From: Brevibacterium casei CIP 102111
Lineage (GTDB): Bacteria; Actinomycetota; Actinomycetes; Actinomycetales; Brevibacteriaceae
Reading direction: 5' to 3'
DNA length: 64,000 nucleotides
Assembly: GCF_900169275.1 (NCBI RefSeq)
Contig: NZ_FXZC01000003.1
Span: 552,579 to 616,578, forward strand
Shown: in pieces, positions 9,365-18,213 of the stretch
Layout: each line of letters opens with the position of its first letter
Position numbering within the stretch: the first letter of the stretch is position 1
Program-made: the position numbers and the translations under genes
Notes under the pieces: generated by a model
Told to the model about the DNA's origin: nothing
Database searches by the model: none
Seen by the model: the letters and a program-made list of their open reading frames with translations, nothing else

Positions 9365-10846
9365 TCATCCCAGACTTCCACCGGAACCGATTCCTGCATA
9401 GAGGTGCGGGTCTCGGCGGCGCAGGGTGAGCGCCCACAGGGTGCCGGCGAGGCCGGGGACGAGGACGATCGCCGGCAGCAGCCACGAGAGCACGGTCGGC
9501 TCGCGCGCCCCGATGAGGACGTCGAAGTTGGCAACGATGGCGACGAAGAGGGCGAAGAGTCCGAGCGCGGCGATGCCGGGCGCGATGATCCGCGTCCACG
9601 TCGAGTACTCGTCCCTGCGGGTGCGGAGGAAGCCGATGACCGCGAGCGCCGTCAGTCCCATGAGGAGGACGAGTCCGAACGCCCCCATGTTCGTCAGCCA
9701 CGTGAAGAGCGTGACGACGGGGAAGAGCGGATCCGTGCTCCCGATTCCGGCGATCGCGAAGACGAGGAGGACGACGAGGGCGAGTCCCGACTGCGTGAGC
9801 GAGCCGGCGACCGGCGCACCCGAGCGCCGCGAGGTACGGGCGAGGAAGGTCGGGAGCACCCGGTCCCGGCCGAGTGCGAAGAAGTACCGGGCGACGATGT
9901 TGTGGAAGGCGACGAGGGCCGCGAGCAGCGAGGTGAGGAAGAGGAGGTTCGCGAGGTCGACGAACCAGACCGGCGCATGGTCGGCGAGGAAGGCGAACAT
10001 GAGGTCGGGACCGAGCTCCTGCGACTGCCCGATGACCTGAGAAGGCCCGACGCCGACGACCATCGCCCACGCCGAGAGCGCATAGAACCCGGCGATGAGG
10101 CTGACGGCGATGATCGTCGCCCGCCCCGCCGTCCGCGTCGGATCCGTGACCTCCTCGTTGTAGATCGCCCCCGATTCGAAGCCCATGAACGCCGCGATCG
10201 AGAAGGCGAGCGCCGCCCCGATCCCGGGAGCGAAGAGCTAATCGGGCAGCAGTCCGTCGGCGGTGACGCCCTCGGGGCTCTGGACGAGTCCGATGAGGTC
10301 GAAGACGATGACGACGAGGAACTCTGCGGTGACGATGGCCCCGAGGACCTTCGCGGAGAAGTCGACCCGGGCGATGCCCATGAGCCCGACGACCGCCCAC
10401 GCGATGAGCGCGCACACCGCCCACGGCACCGTGAGCCCGAAGAGCGCATCGAGGATCGAGGAGAGGACGAAGCCGAACATCCCGACGATCCCGATCTGCA
10501 TCGCGTTGTAGGCCACGAGCGCGGTGAGCGCGGCCCCGACGCCCGCCGGCTTCCCGAGCCCCTTCGCGATGTAGGCGAAGAACGCCCCCGCGTTGTGGAC
10601 GTGCCTGCTCATCGCGGCATACCCGATCGCGAAGAGGATGAGGACGACGCCGAGGACGAGGAACGACAGCGGGATCCCGAGCAGCCCCGTGACCGCGAAG
10701 TTGCTCGGCACTCCCCCGGCGACGACGGTCAGCGGCGCCGAGGCGGCGATGATCATGAAGACGAGGGAGGCGGTCCCGATCCGTCGCCCTTCCAGGCTCG
10801 CCGAGGTGGGGGTCGTTTCCGTACGCTGCCCCATATCTGCGCTCAT
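9365..10846 (-). pseudogene. APC-family amino acid/amine permease interrupted by an in-frame TAG
   Basis: The frame from ATG 10846 (AGGGGG upstream) to 9365 would encode a normal-length permease of about 493 residues with some twelve hydrophobic segments. The N-terminal part reads ASAPLTVVAGGVPSNF and the middle has MGFESGAIYNEEV, typical of the amino acid-polyamine-organocation superfamily. Codon 203 (10240-10238) is TAG, between LLPD and LFAPG, with no frame change on either side. A G-to-T change in a GAG codon would be enough. The rest of the gene looks undamaged, so the lesion is recent, a sequencing error, or suppressed. Restart at the ATG at 10186 would give only the C-terminal half. 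By context it imported amines or aromatic amino acids for the oxidase pathway. Confidence 0.8.
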
Positions 10847-10959
10847 GTGATCCCCCTGACAGACGACGATGTCCCAGCCAGGATGCCCCAGGCCCGTCCC
10901 CGGCGTCTTGGCTTTGGGAGCAGATCCCTTGACCGTGAGCGCAGGGCTCAGCCGATGAC

Positions 10960-11907
10960 TCAGTGCGCCGCAGCCCCGCCGAGCGCGGTCCGCCGGTAGA
11001 GCGCGGGTGGTTCGCCGACGACCCGGCGGAAGAGGCGGGAGAAGTGCGCGGGATCGCTCAGGCCCCACCTGGCCCCGATCGCGGCGACCGGCACATGCGC
11101 GAGCAGGGGGTCGGCGAGGTCGGTGCGGCACCGTTCGATCCGGCGTCGGCGGATCTCGCCGGCCACGCTCTGACCGCCCTCGAAGAGCTGGTGGAGGGCG
11201 CGGACCGACATGAAGTGCGCGGCCGCGATCGACCCCGGACTCAGCTGCGGATCGGCCAGGTGCGCGTCGATGTGGGCGATGACCTCAGCCCACAGTCGCG
11301 ATCGCTCATCCGCTGCCTCGGCGCCGGTGTCGAGCTCATCGGCCATGACTGTCGTGAGCAGGTCGACGACGTTGCCGGCCAACCGCACCCCGACCGACCG
11401 GGTGAGCGTCGGCAGCATCGTCCCGGCCCGGGCGATGACCCCGGTGACGACCTCGCCGAGGTCGTGGTCGGCTCCGATCGGGGTCGCCGTGAGCTGGGCG
11501 ACGGTGTCGGCGGGGAGGGTGACCCGGGCCTGCGGGAACATCATGACGTAGGAGGAGAAGTCCGCGTCGAAGCTGAGCGTGTACGGCCGGGAGGTGTCAT
11601 AGATCGCGAGCGTGCCCGGCGCGAGCGCGACCTCGCGACCGTCCTGGATGAGGAGCCCGTGCCCGCTGAGCTGGAGGGACACCTTGTAGTAGTCACGGTC
11701 GCCGCGCCCGATGAGCTCCGGGGTGCGGAGCACCGCGTGCGGGTCGGCGGCGATGTGGGACATGACGACGGCATCGTAGTCGCGGGCGCTGATCCTGCCC
11801 GTGAAGCCGCCCCGGCGCTGGGGTTCGGTCTCGAGCGGGACGAAGGAGTCCGAGACGAGGCTGCGCCACTCGTCGAAGTCCGCGGCCGTGCCGTCCAGAA
11901 GCATCAT
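10960..11907 (-). CDS. AraC family transcriptional regulator (FeaR-like architecture)
   Basis: A 315-residue protein with an N-terminal cupin-like sensing domain (about 1-190; FTGRISARDYDAVVMSHI and LAPGTLAIYDTSRPY are typical of the AraC_binding_2 group) and a C-terminal double helix-turn-helix (about 210-305; IERCRTDLADP and WGLSDPAHFSRLFRR). The start at 11907 has GAGGAGAG just upstream. It follows the TetR gene by 13 bp on the same strand. FeaR, the well-known relative, activates tynA and feaB for aromatic amine use, and the same gene types are present here, so an activator role for the amine oxidase and aldehyde dehydrogenase is a good inference. Confidence 0.87.
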   Translation of the reverse strand: MMLLDGTAADFDEWRSLVSDSFVPLETEPQRRGGFTGRISARDYDAVVMSHIAADPHAVLRTPELIGRGDRDYYKVSLQLSGHGLLIQDGREVALAPGTLAIYDTSRPYTLSFDADFSSYVMMFPQARVTLPADTVAQLTATPIGADHDLGEVVTGVIARAGTMLPTLTRSVGVRLAGNVVDLLTTVMADELDTGAEAADERSRLWAEVIAHIDAHLADPQLSPGSIAAAHFMSVRALHQLFEGGQSVAGEIRRRRIERCRTDLADPLLAHVPVAAIGARWGLSDPAHFSRLFRRVVGEPPALYRRTALGGAAAH

Positions 11908-11920
11908 CGCTCTCCTCAGC

Positions 11921-12541
11921 TCATTCGCCGACGTCGGTGTCGGCGCTCATCCCAGTCTGCATCCGGGAGATGAGGTAGTCGAGCTGGGCGCGCATCCCGG
12001 TGAAGTCGAACCCCTCCCCGCCGACGATCGCCGTCGTCTGCGCCCCGAGGAGGTAGGTGAGGAACGTGTCGGCTTCGGTCTCGACGATGACCTCGGCGCT
12101 GATCTGCCCGTCCGCCGCCGCCTCGGCCAGCCACCCGCGGATCCATCCGCGCCACCTCGCCATCGTCGCGCTCACCGCGCGGGCGTGGTCGGGGTCCTGG
12201 GCCACCTCGGCGAGGAAGGAGAGGACGACGCGGGCCTCGTCATGGAGGGCCGGCGTCGTGGGCACGACCTCGGCGGCGAATCCGCGCAGGGCGGCCATCC
12301 CCCGCAGCCCCTCGGTCGCCAGCGCCACCCGGGCGTTCGTCGCCTCGTAGACGTCGACATAGGTCGCGGCGAGGAGATCGGCCTTCGACCCGAAGTAGGA
12401 CTTGACGACGCCGTTGGCGAAGCCGGCCTCGGCGGCGATGTCGCGCATCGTCGTGCCCGAAAGCCCCCGCCGGACGATGATCCGCGTCGTCGCCTCGACG
12501 AGGTCGCGACGGCGCTGGGCATAGTCGACGATCTTGGGCAT
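11921..12541 (-). CDS. TetR/AcrR family repressor
   Basis: A 206-residue protein with an N-terminal helix-turn-helix (ATTRIIVRRGLSGTTMRDIA, then NGVVKSYFGSKADLL) and a variable ligand-binding C-terminal part, BetI-like in length. It is divergent from the amine oxidase gene, and the 88-bp gap contains a TCTAC/GTAGA inverted repeat over a good promoter. The simplest reading is that it represses the amine oxidase and perhaps itself, with an amine or aldehyde as inducer. Its start is ATG 12541. The GGAGGA at the usual distance upstream supports this choice. Confidence 0.87.
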   Translation of the reverse strand: MPKIVDYAQRRRDLVEATTRIIVRRGLSGTTMRDIAAEAGFANGVVKSYFGSKADLLAATYVDVYEATNARVALATEGLRGMAALRGFAAEVVPTTPALHDEARVVLSFLAEVAQDPDHARAVSATMARWRGWIRGWLAEAAADGQISAEVIVETEADTFLTYLLGAQTTAIVGGEGFDFTGMRAQLDYLISRMQTGMSADTDVGE

Positions 12542-12556
12542 CTGTCCTCCGCGGTC

Positions 12557-12584
12557 TTGACTTTATTCTCTACGCATGTAGATT
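12557..12584 (+). promoter_or_regulatory. Amine oxidase promoter with overlapping inverted-repeat operator
   Basis: TTGACT (12557-12562) and TAGATT (12579-12584) are spaced by 16 bp. Between and over them lies TCTAC-GCAT-GTAGA (12569-12582), a perfect 5-bp inverted repeat with a 4-bp centre. A protein bound there would cover the spacer and -10 box. The neighbouring TetR regulator is the natural candidate. Confidence 0.65.
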
Positions 12585-12629
12585 TTAGCGTGATCCGGCT
12601 CACGCCGACAACAGAAGCGAAGGTGCCTC

Positions 12630-14582
12630 ATGTCCGCTCACACCCCATCCCCGACGACGGACGTCCGCGCGACCGCGGATGTCCGCACGACCCCGTTCTC
12701 CCTGGCCACCGAGGCTGAGATCACGACCGTCACCGAGGTGCTCCGCGACGCCGGCCTCTTCCCCGCCTCGGCGCGCATGGCCTACCTCGGCCTCCTCGAT
12801 CCCGTCCGTGGCGAGCCCCGGACGACGACGAACGTCGACCGCCGCTTCCGCACCTTCGTCCTCGACAAGACCGCCGGCACCGCCCGGGACATCGTCGTCT
12901 CCGCCACCCATGGCACCGTCGAATCCGTCACCGAGGTGGACTCGTCGCTCGCCGGCGAGTTCCCCGTCATGGAGGAGGAGTTCGCCGTCGTCGAGGAGGT
13001 CCTCGCCGCCGATCCCGCCTGGCAGGAGGCGATCGCGAAGCGGGAGATCCCGCTCGACGAGGTTCGCGTCGCCCCGCTTTCGGCCGGGGTCTTCGAGTAC
13101 CCCGAGGAGAAGGGCCGGCGGATCCTCCGCGGCCTCGCCTTCCACCAGCAGCACGCGAGCGACAGCGCGTGGGCACACCCGATCGACGGCCTCGTCGCCT
13201 ACGTCGACGTCACCCACCGCACCGTCGACCAGGTCATCGACCTAGGCGTCATGCCGGTGCCCGCCGAGCACGGCAACTACACCGATCCTGCGCTCACGGG
13301 CCCGCTGCGCACGAGCCAGAAGCCGATCGAGATCACCCAGCCCGAGGGCCCGAGCTTCACCGTCACCGACGGCAATCACATCGAGTGGGAGAAGTGGTCC
13401 TTCGACGTCGGCTTCGACATGCGCGAGGGCCTCATCCTCCACAACATCGCCTTCGCCGACGGTGACGAGACGAGGATGATCCTCGACCGGGCGGCGATCG
13501 CGGAGATGGTCGTCCCCTACGGCGACCCCTCCCCCGTGCGGTCGTGGCAGAACTACTTCGACACCGGCGAGTACCTCGTCGGACAGTGGGCGAACTCGCT
13601 CGAACTCGGATGCGACTGCCTCGGCGACATCACCTACCTCTCCCCGTGGGTCGTCAACAACCTCGGCGAGCCTCGGCAGATCCGCAACGGCATCTGCATG
13701 CACGAGGAGGACTCGGGCGTCCTCGCCAAGCACACCGACCTGTGGTCGGGGGTCGCCTACACCCGGCGCAACCGCCGCTTCGTCGTCTCGTTCTTCACGA
13801 CGGTGGGCAACTACGACTACGGGTTCTACTGGTACCTCTACCTCGACGGGACGATCGAGTTCGAGGCGAAGGCGACGGGCATCGTCTTCACCTCGGCGCT
13901 GCCTGAGGGGTCGAGCGACTTCGCCTCGGAGATCGCGCCCGGCCTCGGTGCCCCCTTCCACCAGCACCTCTTCGGCGCCCGGCTCGACTTCGCCCTCGAC
14001 GGCGGCGGCTGCCGCGTCGAGGAGGAGGACGTCGTCAGACTTCCCTTCTCGGAGGCGAACCCGCGCGGCAACGCCTTCACCCGCAGACGCACCCTGCTGC
14101 CCACCGAGCTCGCGGCCCAGCGCGACGCCGACCAGTCGGTCGCCCGGACCTGGGTGGTGTCGAACCCGGAGTCGATCAACCGCCTCGGCGAACCGGTGGC
14201 GTACAAACTCCACCCGACCGGGCTGCCGACCCTCCTCGCCGCCGCGGACTCCTCGGTCAACCGGCGGGCGACGTTCGCGTCGAAGGCGCTGTGGGTGAGC
14301 CAGTACGCCGTCGACGAGCGGTACCCGACCGGGGACTTCCCCAACCAGCACGCCGGCCACGGCGGTCTGCCGACGTGGACGCAGGCGGACCGCGACATCG
14401 ACGGTGAGGACATCGTCGTCTGGCACACCTTCGGCCTCACGCACTTCCCGCGCATCGAGGACTGGCCGATCATGCCCGTCGACACCGTCGGATTCACGCT
14501 GCGGCCTGAGGGATTCTTCGACCGCTCGCCCGTCCTCGACGTTCCCGCGCCTGAGTCCGGAGGACACTGCTGTCAGGGGTGA
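12630..14582 (+). CDS. tynA: Copper-containing primary amine oxidase (TPQ enzyme)
   Basis: A 650-residue topaquinone amine oxidase that converts primary amines, O2 and water to aldehyde, NH3 and H2O2. The cofactor motif NYDYG is at about residues 394-398, with Tyr395 the precursor of topaquinone. Copper ligands are HQH at about 444-446 and the later His in [11 protein letters not shown]. The length fits actinobacterial enzymes such as Arthrobacter phenylethylamine/histamine oxidases. No signal peptide is seen, so it is cytoplasmic. GAAGG precedes the ATG. It is divergent from the TetR-AraC-permease-aldehyde dehydrogenase set, whose products would sense, import and finish the pathway. Aromatic monoamines are the likely substrates. 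The last codons and stop lie in a degenerate copy of the following 16-bp repeat. Confidence 0.92.
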   Translation: MSAHTPSPTTDVRATADVRTTPFSLATEAEITTVTEVLRDAGLFPASARMAYLGLLDPVRGEPRTTTNVDRRFRTFVLDKTAGTARDIVVSATHGTVESVTEVDSSLAGEFPVMEEEFAVVEEVLAADPAWQEAIAKREIPLDEVRVAPLSAGVFEYPEEKGRRILRGLAFHQQHASDSAWAHPIDGLVAYVDVTHRTVDQVIDLGVMPVPAEHGNYTDPALTGPLRTSQKPIEITQPEGPSFTVTDGNHIEWEKWSFDVGFDMREGLILHNIAFADGDETRMILDRAAIAEMVVPYGDPSPVRSWQNYFDTGEYLVGQWANSLELGCDCLGDITYLSPWVVNNLGEPRQIRNGICMHEEDSGVLAKHTDLWSGVAYTRRNRRFVVSFFTTVGNYDYGFYWYLYLDGTIEFEAKATGIVFTSALPEGSSDFASEIAPGLGAPFHQHLFGARLDFALDGGGCRVEEEDVVRLPFSEANPRGNAFTRRRTLLPTELAAQRDADQSVARTWVVSNPESINRLGEPVAYKLHPTGLPTLLAAADSSVNRRATFASKALWVSQYAVDERYPTGDFPNQHAGHGGLPTWTQADRDIDGEDIVVWHTFGLTHFPRIEDWPIMPVDTVGFTLRPEGFFDRSPVLDVPAPESGGHCCQG

Positions 14583-14637
14583 GCGCTGTCTGGGGTGAGC
14601 GCTGTCTGGGGTGAGCGCTGTCTGGGGTGAGCACTCG
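14565..14637. repeat. 16-bp tandem repeat after the amine oxidase gene
   Basis: Three perfect units (14581-14596, 14597-14612, 14613-14628) of GAGCGCTGTCTGGGGT are flanked by a diverged unit at 14565-14580, which encodes the last residues of the oxidase, and a partial unit from 14629. Copy number could vary between strains. Confidence 0.85.
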
Positions 14638-14685
14638 TTAGGATGAGGCTCGACCCACCCGTTGCCTCACCGCGGAGGAGAAGCG

Positions 14686-15900
14686 TTGACCGACACGGAC
14701 GGACGCCGCGGTTCGTCTGCGCGCATCATCGTCATCGCCCAGTGCTTCGGCACGTCGCTGTGGTTCAGCCCGAGCGGGGCGGCCGCGGGCCTTGCCGACT
14801 GGCTCGACGCCACCGCGGCGCAGTTCGGGTGGATCGTCGCCGCGACCCAGATCGGCTTCATCGTCGGCACCCTCGTGAGCGCGACGACCGGGCTCGCCGA
14901 CCGCTTCCCGCCCGAGCGGATCTTCATCGTCTCGAGCCTGCTTGGGGCCGCGCTCAACCTCGCGTGGACGCTCTTCGCGCCGAACCTCGTGCTCGTGTGG
15001 CTCGCCCGGTTCGCCGTCGGAGTGTGTCTGGCCGGCGTCTACCCCATGGGCATGACAATGATCGTCAAGCGATCGCCTCAGCGCTCGGCGCAGGCGCTGA
15101 GCTGGCTCGTCGGGATGCTCGTGCTCGGCACGGCGATGCCGCAGCTGCTCGCGACCGTGGGCACCGCGCTGCCGTGGCAGTCGATCATGTGGGGATCGAC
15201 GGGCCTCGCCGTCGTCGGGGCGGTGCTCATCGCGACGATCGCCGGAACCGGAACCCCCGCCGAGGCGACGGCTGCGTCCCCATCATCGAGCCGGCCCGCA
15301 CGGGGCGCGGGGGCGGGCTCGGCTCTGCGTCGGCTCTTCGCCGACCGGAAGTACCGGGCGGCGGTGTTCGGCTACGTCGGGCACATGTGGGAGCTCTACG
15401 CGTTCTGGGCCGTCGTGCCCGTGCTGGCGCTGAGCGTTCTCGCGCGCAGCGCCGATGTCACCGGCATCGCGGCGGCGAGCTTCGTGGTCATCGCCGTCGG
15501 CACGCTCGGGTGCGTCCTCGGCGGAATGGCGAGCCGGCGCCTCGGCAGCGCCCGCGTCGCGGCCACCGCTCTCGCGGGGTCGGGGCTCATGTGCCTGCTC
15601 TTCCCGCTTCTGCCCGACGCACCGGTTCTCCTGCTCGTCGCCCTCGTCCTCTGGGGATTCTTCGTCGTCGCCGACTCCCCGCAGTTCTCCGAGCTCGCCT
15701 CACGGTTCGCTCCCGCCGATCTCACCGGCACCGGTCTCACGGCGATGAATGCGATCGGCTTCGCCGTCAGCGTCGGAAGCATCGTCCTCCTCCAGAGCGT
15801 GCTCACAGCCCTCGGCCCGATGGCCCTGTGGCTCCTCCTGCCCGGCCCCGTCCTCGGTCTCCTCGCGATGCGTCCGCTGCTGGTGCGTGCCCCTACTTGA
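14686..15900 (+). CDS. Major facilitator superfamily transporter
   Basis: A 404-residue membrane protein with about twelve hydrophobic segments and the MFS loop motif after helix 2 (SATTGLADRFPPERIF). The TTG at 14686 is chosen because GGAGGAG stands eight bases upstream; longer in-frame starts lack a ribosome site. The N-terminal segment GTSLWFSPSGAAAGL resembles MFS proteins annotated as CynX/NimT-like, but the substrate is not readable. It follows the amine oxidase at about 100 bp and could be cotranscribed. Its 3' end overlaps the convergent glycosylase gene by 8 bp. Confidence 0.82.
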   Translation: MTDTDGRRGSSARIIVIAQCFGTSLWFSPSGAAAGLADWLDATAAQFGWIVAATQIGFIVGTLVSATTGLADRFPPERIFIVSSLLGAALNLAWTLFAPNLVLVWLARFAVGVCLAGVYPMGMTMIVKRSPQRSAQALSWLVGMLVLGTAMPQLLATVGTALPWQSIMWGSTGLAVVGAVLIATIAGTGTPAEATAASPSSSRPARGAGAGSALRRLFADRKYRAAVFGYVGHMWELYAFWAVVPVLALSVLARSADVTGIAAASFVVIAVGTLGCVLGGMASRRLGSARVAATALAGSGLMCLLFPLLPDAPVLLLVALVLWGFFVVADSPQFSELASRFAPADLTGTGLTAMNAIGFAVSVGSIVLLQSVLTALGPMALWLLLPGPVLGLLAMRPLLVRAPT

Positions 15901-16738
15901 GCAGCCGGTCCATCCGGCGGTCGCTCAGCCGCTTGCCGCCCGTCTGGCAGCCGGGGCAGTACTGGAGGGACTTGTCGGCGAAGGACACCTCGGCGATCGT
16001 CGTCCCGCACACCGGGCACGTCTCCCCCGCCCTCCCGTGGACGCGCAGGAGCTTCTTCTTCGCGGCCTTGACCTTCGACGGCGGCAGGGCGACCAGGGCA
16101 TCCCGCGCTGAGGTGAGCACCGCGACCATCGCATCGTGGACGACCGCGGCATCGACCTTCTCGGCGGTGGCGAAGGGTGAGACCTTCGCGGTGTGGAGGA
16201 TCTCGTCGGAGAACGCATTGCCGATCCCGGAGATGAGCGACTGGTCCTCGAGCACCGTCTTGATCCGCGACCGACTTCCCGCGAGCACCTCGGCGAACTC
16301 GTCGGCCGTCAGCTCGAGCGCATCGGGTCCGGCCTGCGCAATCGCCTCGACCTCGCTGAGGTCGCGGACGAGGGAGACCGACGCGTTCTTCTTCGTCCCC
16401 GCCTCGGTGAGGTCGAAACCGGCACCGGAGGCAAGGCCGACCCGCATCCCCAGCGGGCCCTTGCCCATCCGCACCGGCCCGGTCGGCACAGCATCGTGCC
16501 AGACCAGCCAGCCTGCACGGGCGAAGCGGCAGACGAGGAAGAGTCCCTCGAACTCGAGGATGAGGGCCTTGCCGACCCGCGTGACGCCGGTGATCTCGAG
16601 CCCGATGACCGCATCGAGCGGCGGGTCCGCGGTGCGCAGGAGCGCGAGCTCGGCGATGTCGACGTGCGCGATGAAGTCGCCGACCACACGGGGCCGGAGG
16701 AACTCGACGAGCGCTGAGACTTCGGGCAGTTCCGGCAT
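15893..16738 (-). CDS. Fpg/Nei family DNA glycosylase/AP lyase
   Basis: A 281-residue base-excision repair enzyme. It starts MPELPEV, which gives the catalytic Pro (after Met removal) and adjacent Glu. A conserved Lys lies in GKALILEFEG. The H2TH segment includes DQSLISGIGNAFSDEILH. The C-terminus has a four-Cys zinc finger (CPVC and YCPGC pairs). The zinc-finger loop lacks the usual GRGT-type Arg and reads FADKSL, as in an actinobacterial subgroup whose lesion preference is not well known. It removes oxidised bases and nicks the abasic site. It is a single gene, overlapping the preceding MFS gene tail to tail. Confidence 0.9.
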   Translation of the reverse strand: MPELPEVSALVEFLRPRVVGDFIAHVDIAELALLRTADPPLDAVIGLEITGVTRVGKALILEFEGLFLVCRFARAGWLVWHDAVPTGPVRMGKGPLGMRVGLASGAGFDLTEAGTKKNASVSLVRDLSEVEAIAQAGPDALELTADEFAEVLAGSRSRIKTVLEDQSLISGIGNAFSDEILHTAKVSPFATAEKVDAAVVHDAMVAVLTSARDALVALPPSKVKAAKKKLLRVHGRAGETCPVCGTTIAEVSFADKSLQYCPGCQTGGKRLSDRRMDRLLK

Positions 16739-16758
16739 ACCCCCAGTATGGCCCGTGC

Positions 16759-17958
16759 TCAGCCGGGCGCAAGGAGTCCTGCCCGACGGATGAGCACCCA
16801 GATCCCGACGGCAGATCCTACGCAGACCGCTGCGACCGCGAAGGGTCCGACCTCGCCGAGGCGGCTGAGCGCAAGTCCCGCGACGACCGGCCCGAGTGCG
16901 GCACCGAGGTTGAGGGCGGCCGTCGCGAACGCTCCCCCGAGGTTCGGCGCGTGCCTCGCCTCGGAGACGATCCGGGCGATGAGAGTGCTGCCGAGAGCGA
17001 AGGAGAGGGCCCCGGCTACGGGGGTGAGCACCCAGAAGATCCCCACGCCGAGGTGGTCGCCCCCACCGCGTGCCCCTGGGCCGGCCCCTGCGACCACCAC
17101 CGTGAGCGACGCCCAGACGAGCACGAGACAGGGACCGAGCAGACCGATGATCCGAGCCCAGTGCCGATCGGCGTACCGGCCGGCGACGGTGACCCCGACG
17201 AAGGCGCCGACGCCGAAGAGAGCGAGCAGGACGGGCACGGCGAGGGGCCGAAGACCGAGCCCCGCCTCGGCGATGACCGCGAGATACGTGAACGCACCGA
17301 ATGTCGCCGCGTTGACGAGCACCGTCACCGCAATGACGCCGAGGACAGTGCGGGAGCGGAGGACGGCGAGTTCGGCGCGCAGCGGCGGCCGCTGTGCTCC
17401 ACCGGCGCTGCCGCCTGCGCCCGTCGGCGCGGTGAGGACGGCGAGGAGGGCCGGCACGCAGAGGACTGCGATGGCCCACAGCGCCGCTCGCCACCCGAAG
17501 GATGCACCGAGGACCGCTCCCGCCGGCACTCCGGCGATGAGGGCCAGGGTCGTCCCGGCGAGGACGACGCCGACGGCTCTCGCCTGGCGGTGCGGTTCGA
17601 CGATGCGGACGATGAGGGCGAGCGCGACGGCGAGGAAGCCGGCGTTGGCGACGGCCGCGACGACGCGGGTGAGGAGCAGGAGCGGGAAGGAGTCGGTGAG
17701 CGCTCCGACGATGTGGGCAGCGACGAAGACGATGAGGAACGAGGTCAGTGCCGTCCGCGCGGAGAACCGGCGGGCGAGGATCGCCATGGCCGGGGCACCG
17801 AGGACCATGCCGAGGGCGAACGCCGAGGTGAGCAGTCCCGCCTCAGTGAGCGTGATGCCGAGGTCGGCGGCGATATCGGTGAGCAGCCCGGCGAGGACGA
17901 ATTCGGAGGTGCCCTGCGCGAAGACGGCAAGGGCAAGGAAATAGAGCAGAGCAGGCAT
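16759..17958 (-). CDS. MFS drug efflux transporter, Cmx/CmrA-like
   Basis: A 399-residue, twelve-helix MFS protein. The N-terminus MPALLYFLALAVFAQGTSEF followed by LAGLLTDIAADLG, and the later segment VANAGFLAVALALIV, closely follow the Cmx/CmrA-type chloramphenicol exporters of corynebacteria and the wider DHA1 family. It probably exports a hydrophobic compound by proton antiport. Resistance to chloramphenicol is possible but not shown by sequence. It stands 20 bp upstream of the glycosylase gene on the same strand, so the two may share a transcript. Confidence 0.82.
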   Translation of the reverse strand: MPALLYFLALAVFAQGTSEFVLAGLLTDIAADLGITLTEAGLLTSAFALGMVLGAPAMAILARRFSARTALTSFLIVFVAAHIVGALTDSFPLLLLTRVVAAVANAGFLAVALALIVRIVEPHRQARAVGVVLAGTTLALIAGVPAGAVLGASFGWRAALWAIAVLCVPALLAVLTAPTGAGGSAGGAQRPPLRAELAVLRSRTVLGVIAVTVLVNAATFGAFTYLAVIAEAGLGLRPLAVPVLLALFGVGAFVGVTVAGRYADRHWARIIGLLGPCLVLVWASLTVVVAGAGPGARGGGDHLGVGIFWVLTPVAGALSFALGSTLIARIVSEARHAPNLGGAFATAALNLGAALGPVVAGLALSRLGEVGPFAVAAVCVGSAVGIWVLIRRAGLLAPG

Positions 17959-18142
17959 GAGCCGGCCTTTCGGATGAGCAGTGAATGGATTCTTCCGAAG
18001 GGCACTGCCGATGCCGGGCCTGTGTGCGGCTGAGACGTGCGCGCTGAGGTCTATCGGGCTATCGGCGTGCCGACAGCCCGGTCCTGGATGCTTCTGGTGT
18101 GCTCACGCTCTCAGGCTAACGATCCCGGCCGCGGACAGCAAA

Positions 18143-18173
18143 GCGTCGGGCGGTCACGGTGACCGCCCGACGC
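18143..18173 (-). terminator. Hairpin terminator after the Ser/Gly-rich membrane protein gene
   Basis: Fifteen-base arms GCGTCGGGCGGTCAC and GTGACCGCCCGACGC form a perfect inverted repeat around one central base, 40 bp beyond the stop at 18214. There is no U-tract, which is usual for high-GC terminators. Confidence 0.7.
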
Positions 18174-18213
18174 AGAGGTGAATGGTCCCGGGGTGGCTCA
18201 GCTGGGTGCCGGC

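Noticed and set aside
10238..10240. TAG in the permease as a recoded amino acid
   Set aside because: No sign of pyrrolysine or suppressor machinery in the window, and a single point change explains it.
9225..10424. Upstream in-frame extension of the aldehyde dehydrogenase
   Set aside because: It would run through the minisatellite and the permease gene in another frame; ATG 9224 with AAGGAG gives the normal length.
9233..10999. Long plus-strand open frame (about 590 codons)
   Set aside because: Antisense to the permease frame. Extreme Arg/Glu/Asp composition results from GC-rich codon complementarity.
14565..14637. CRISPR array
   Set aside because: Units are directly adjacent 16-mers without spacers and no cas genes are present.
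16759..17958. Acquired chloramphenicol resistance gene
   Set aside because: The Cmx-like MFS has the same base composition as its surroundings and no transposon ends; an ordinary chromosomal efflux gene is more likely.
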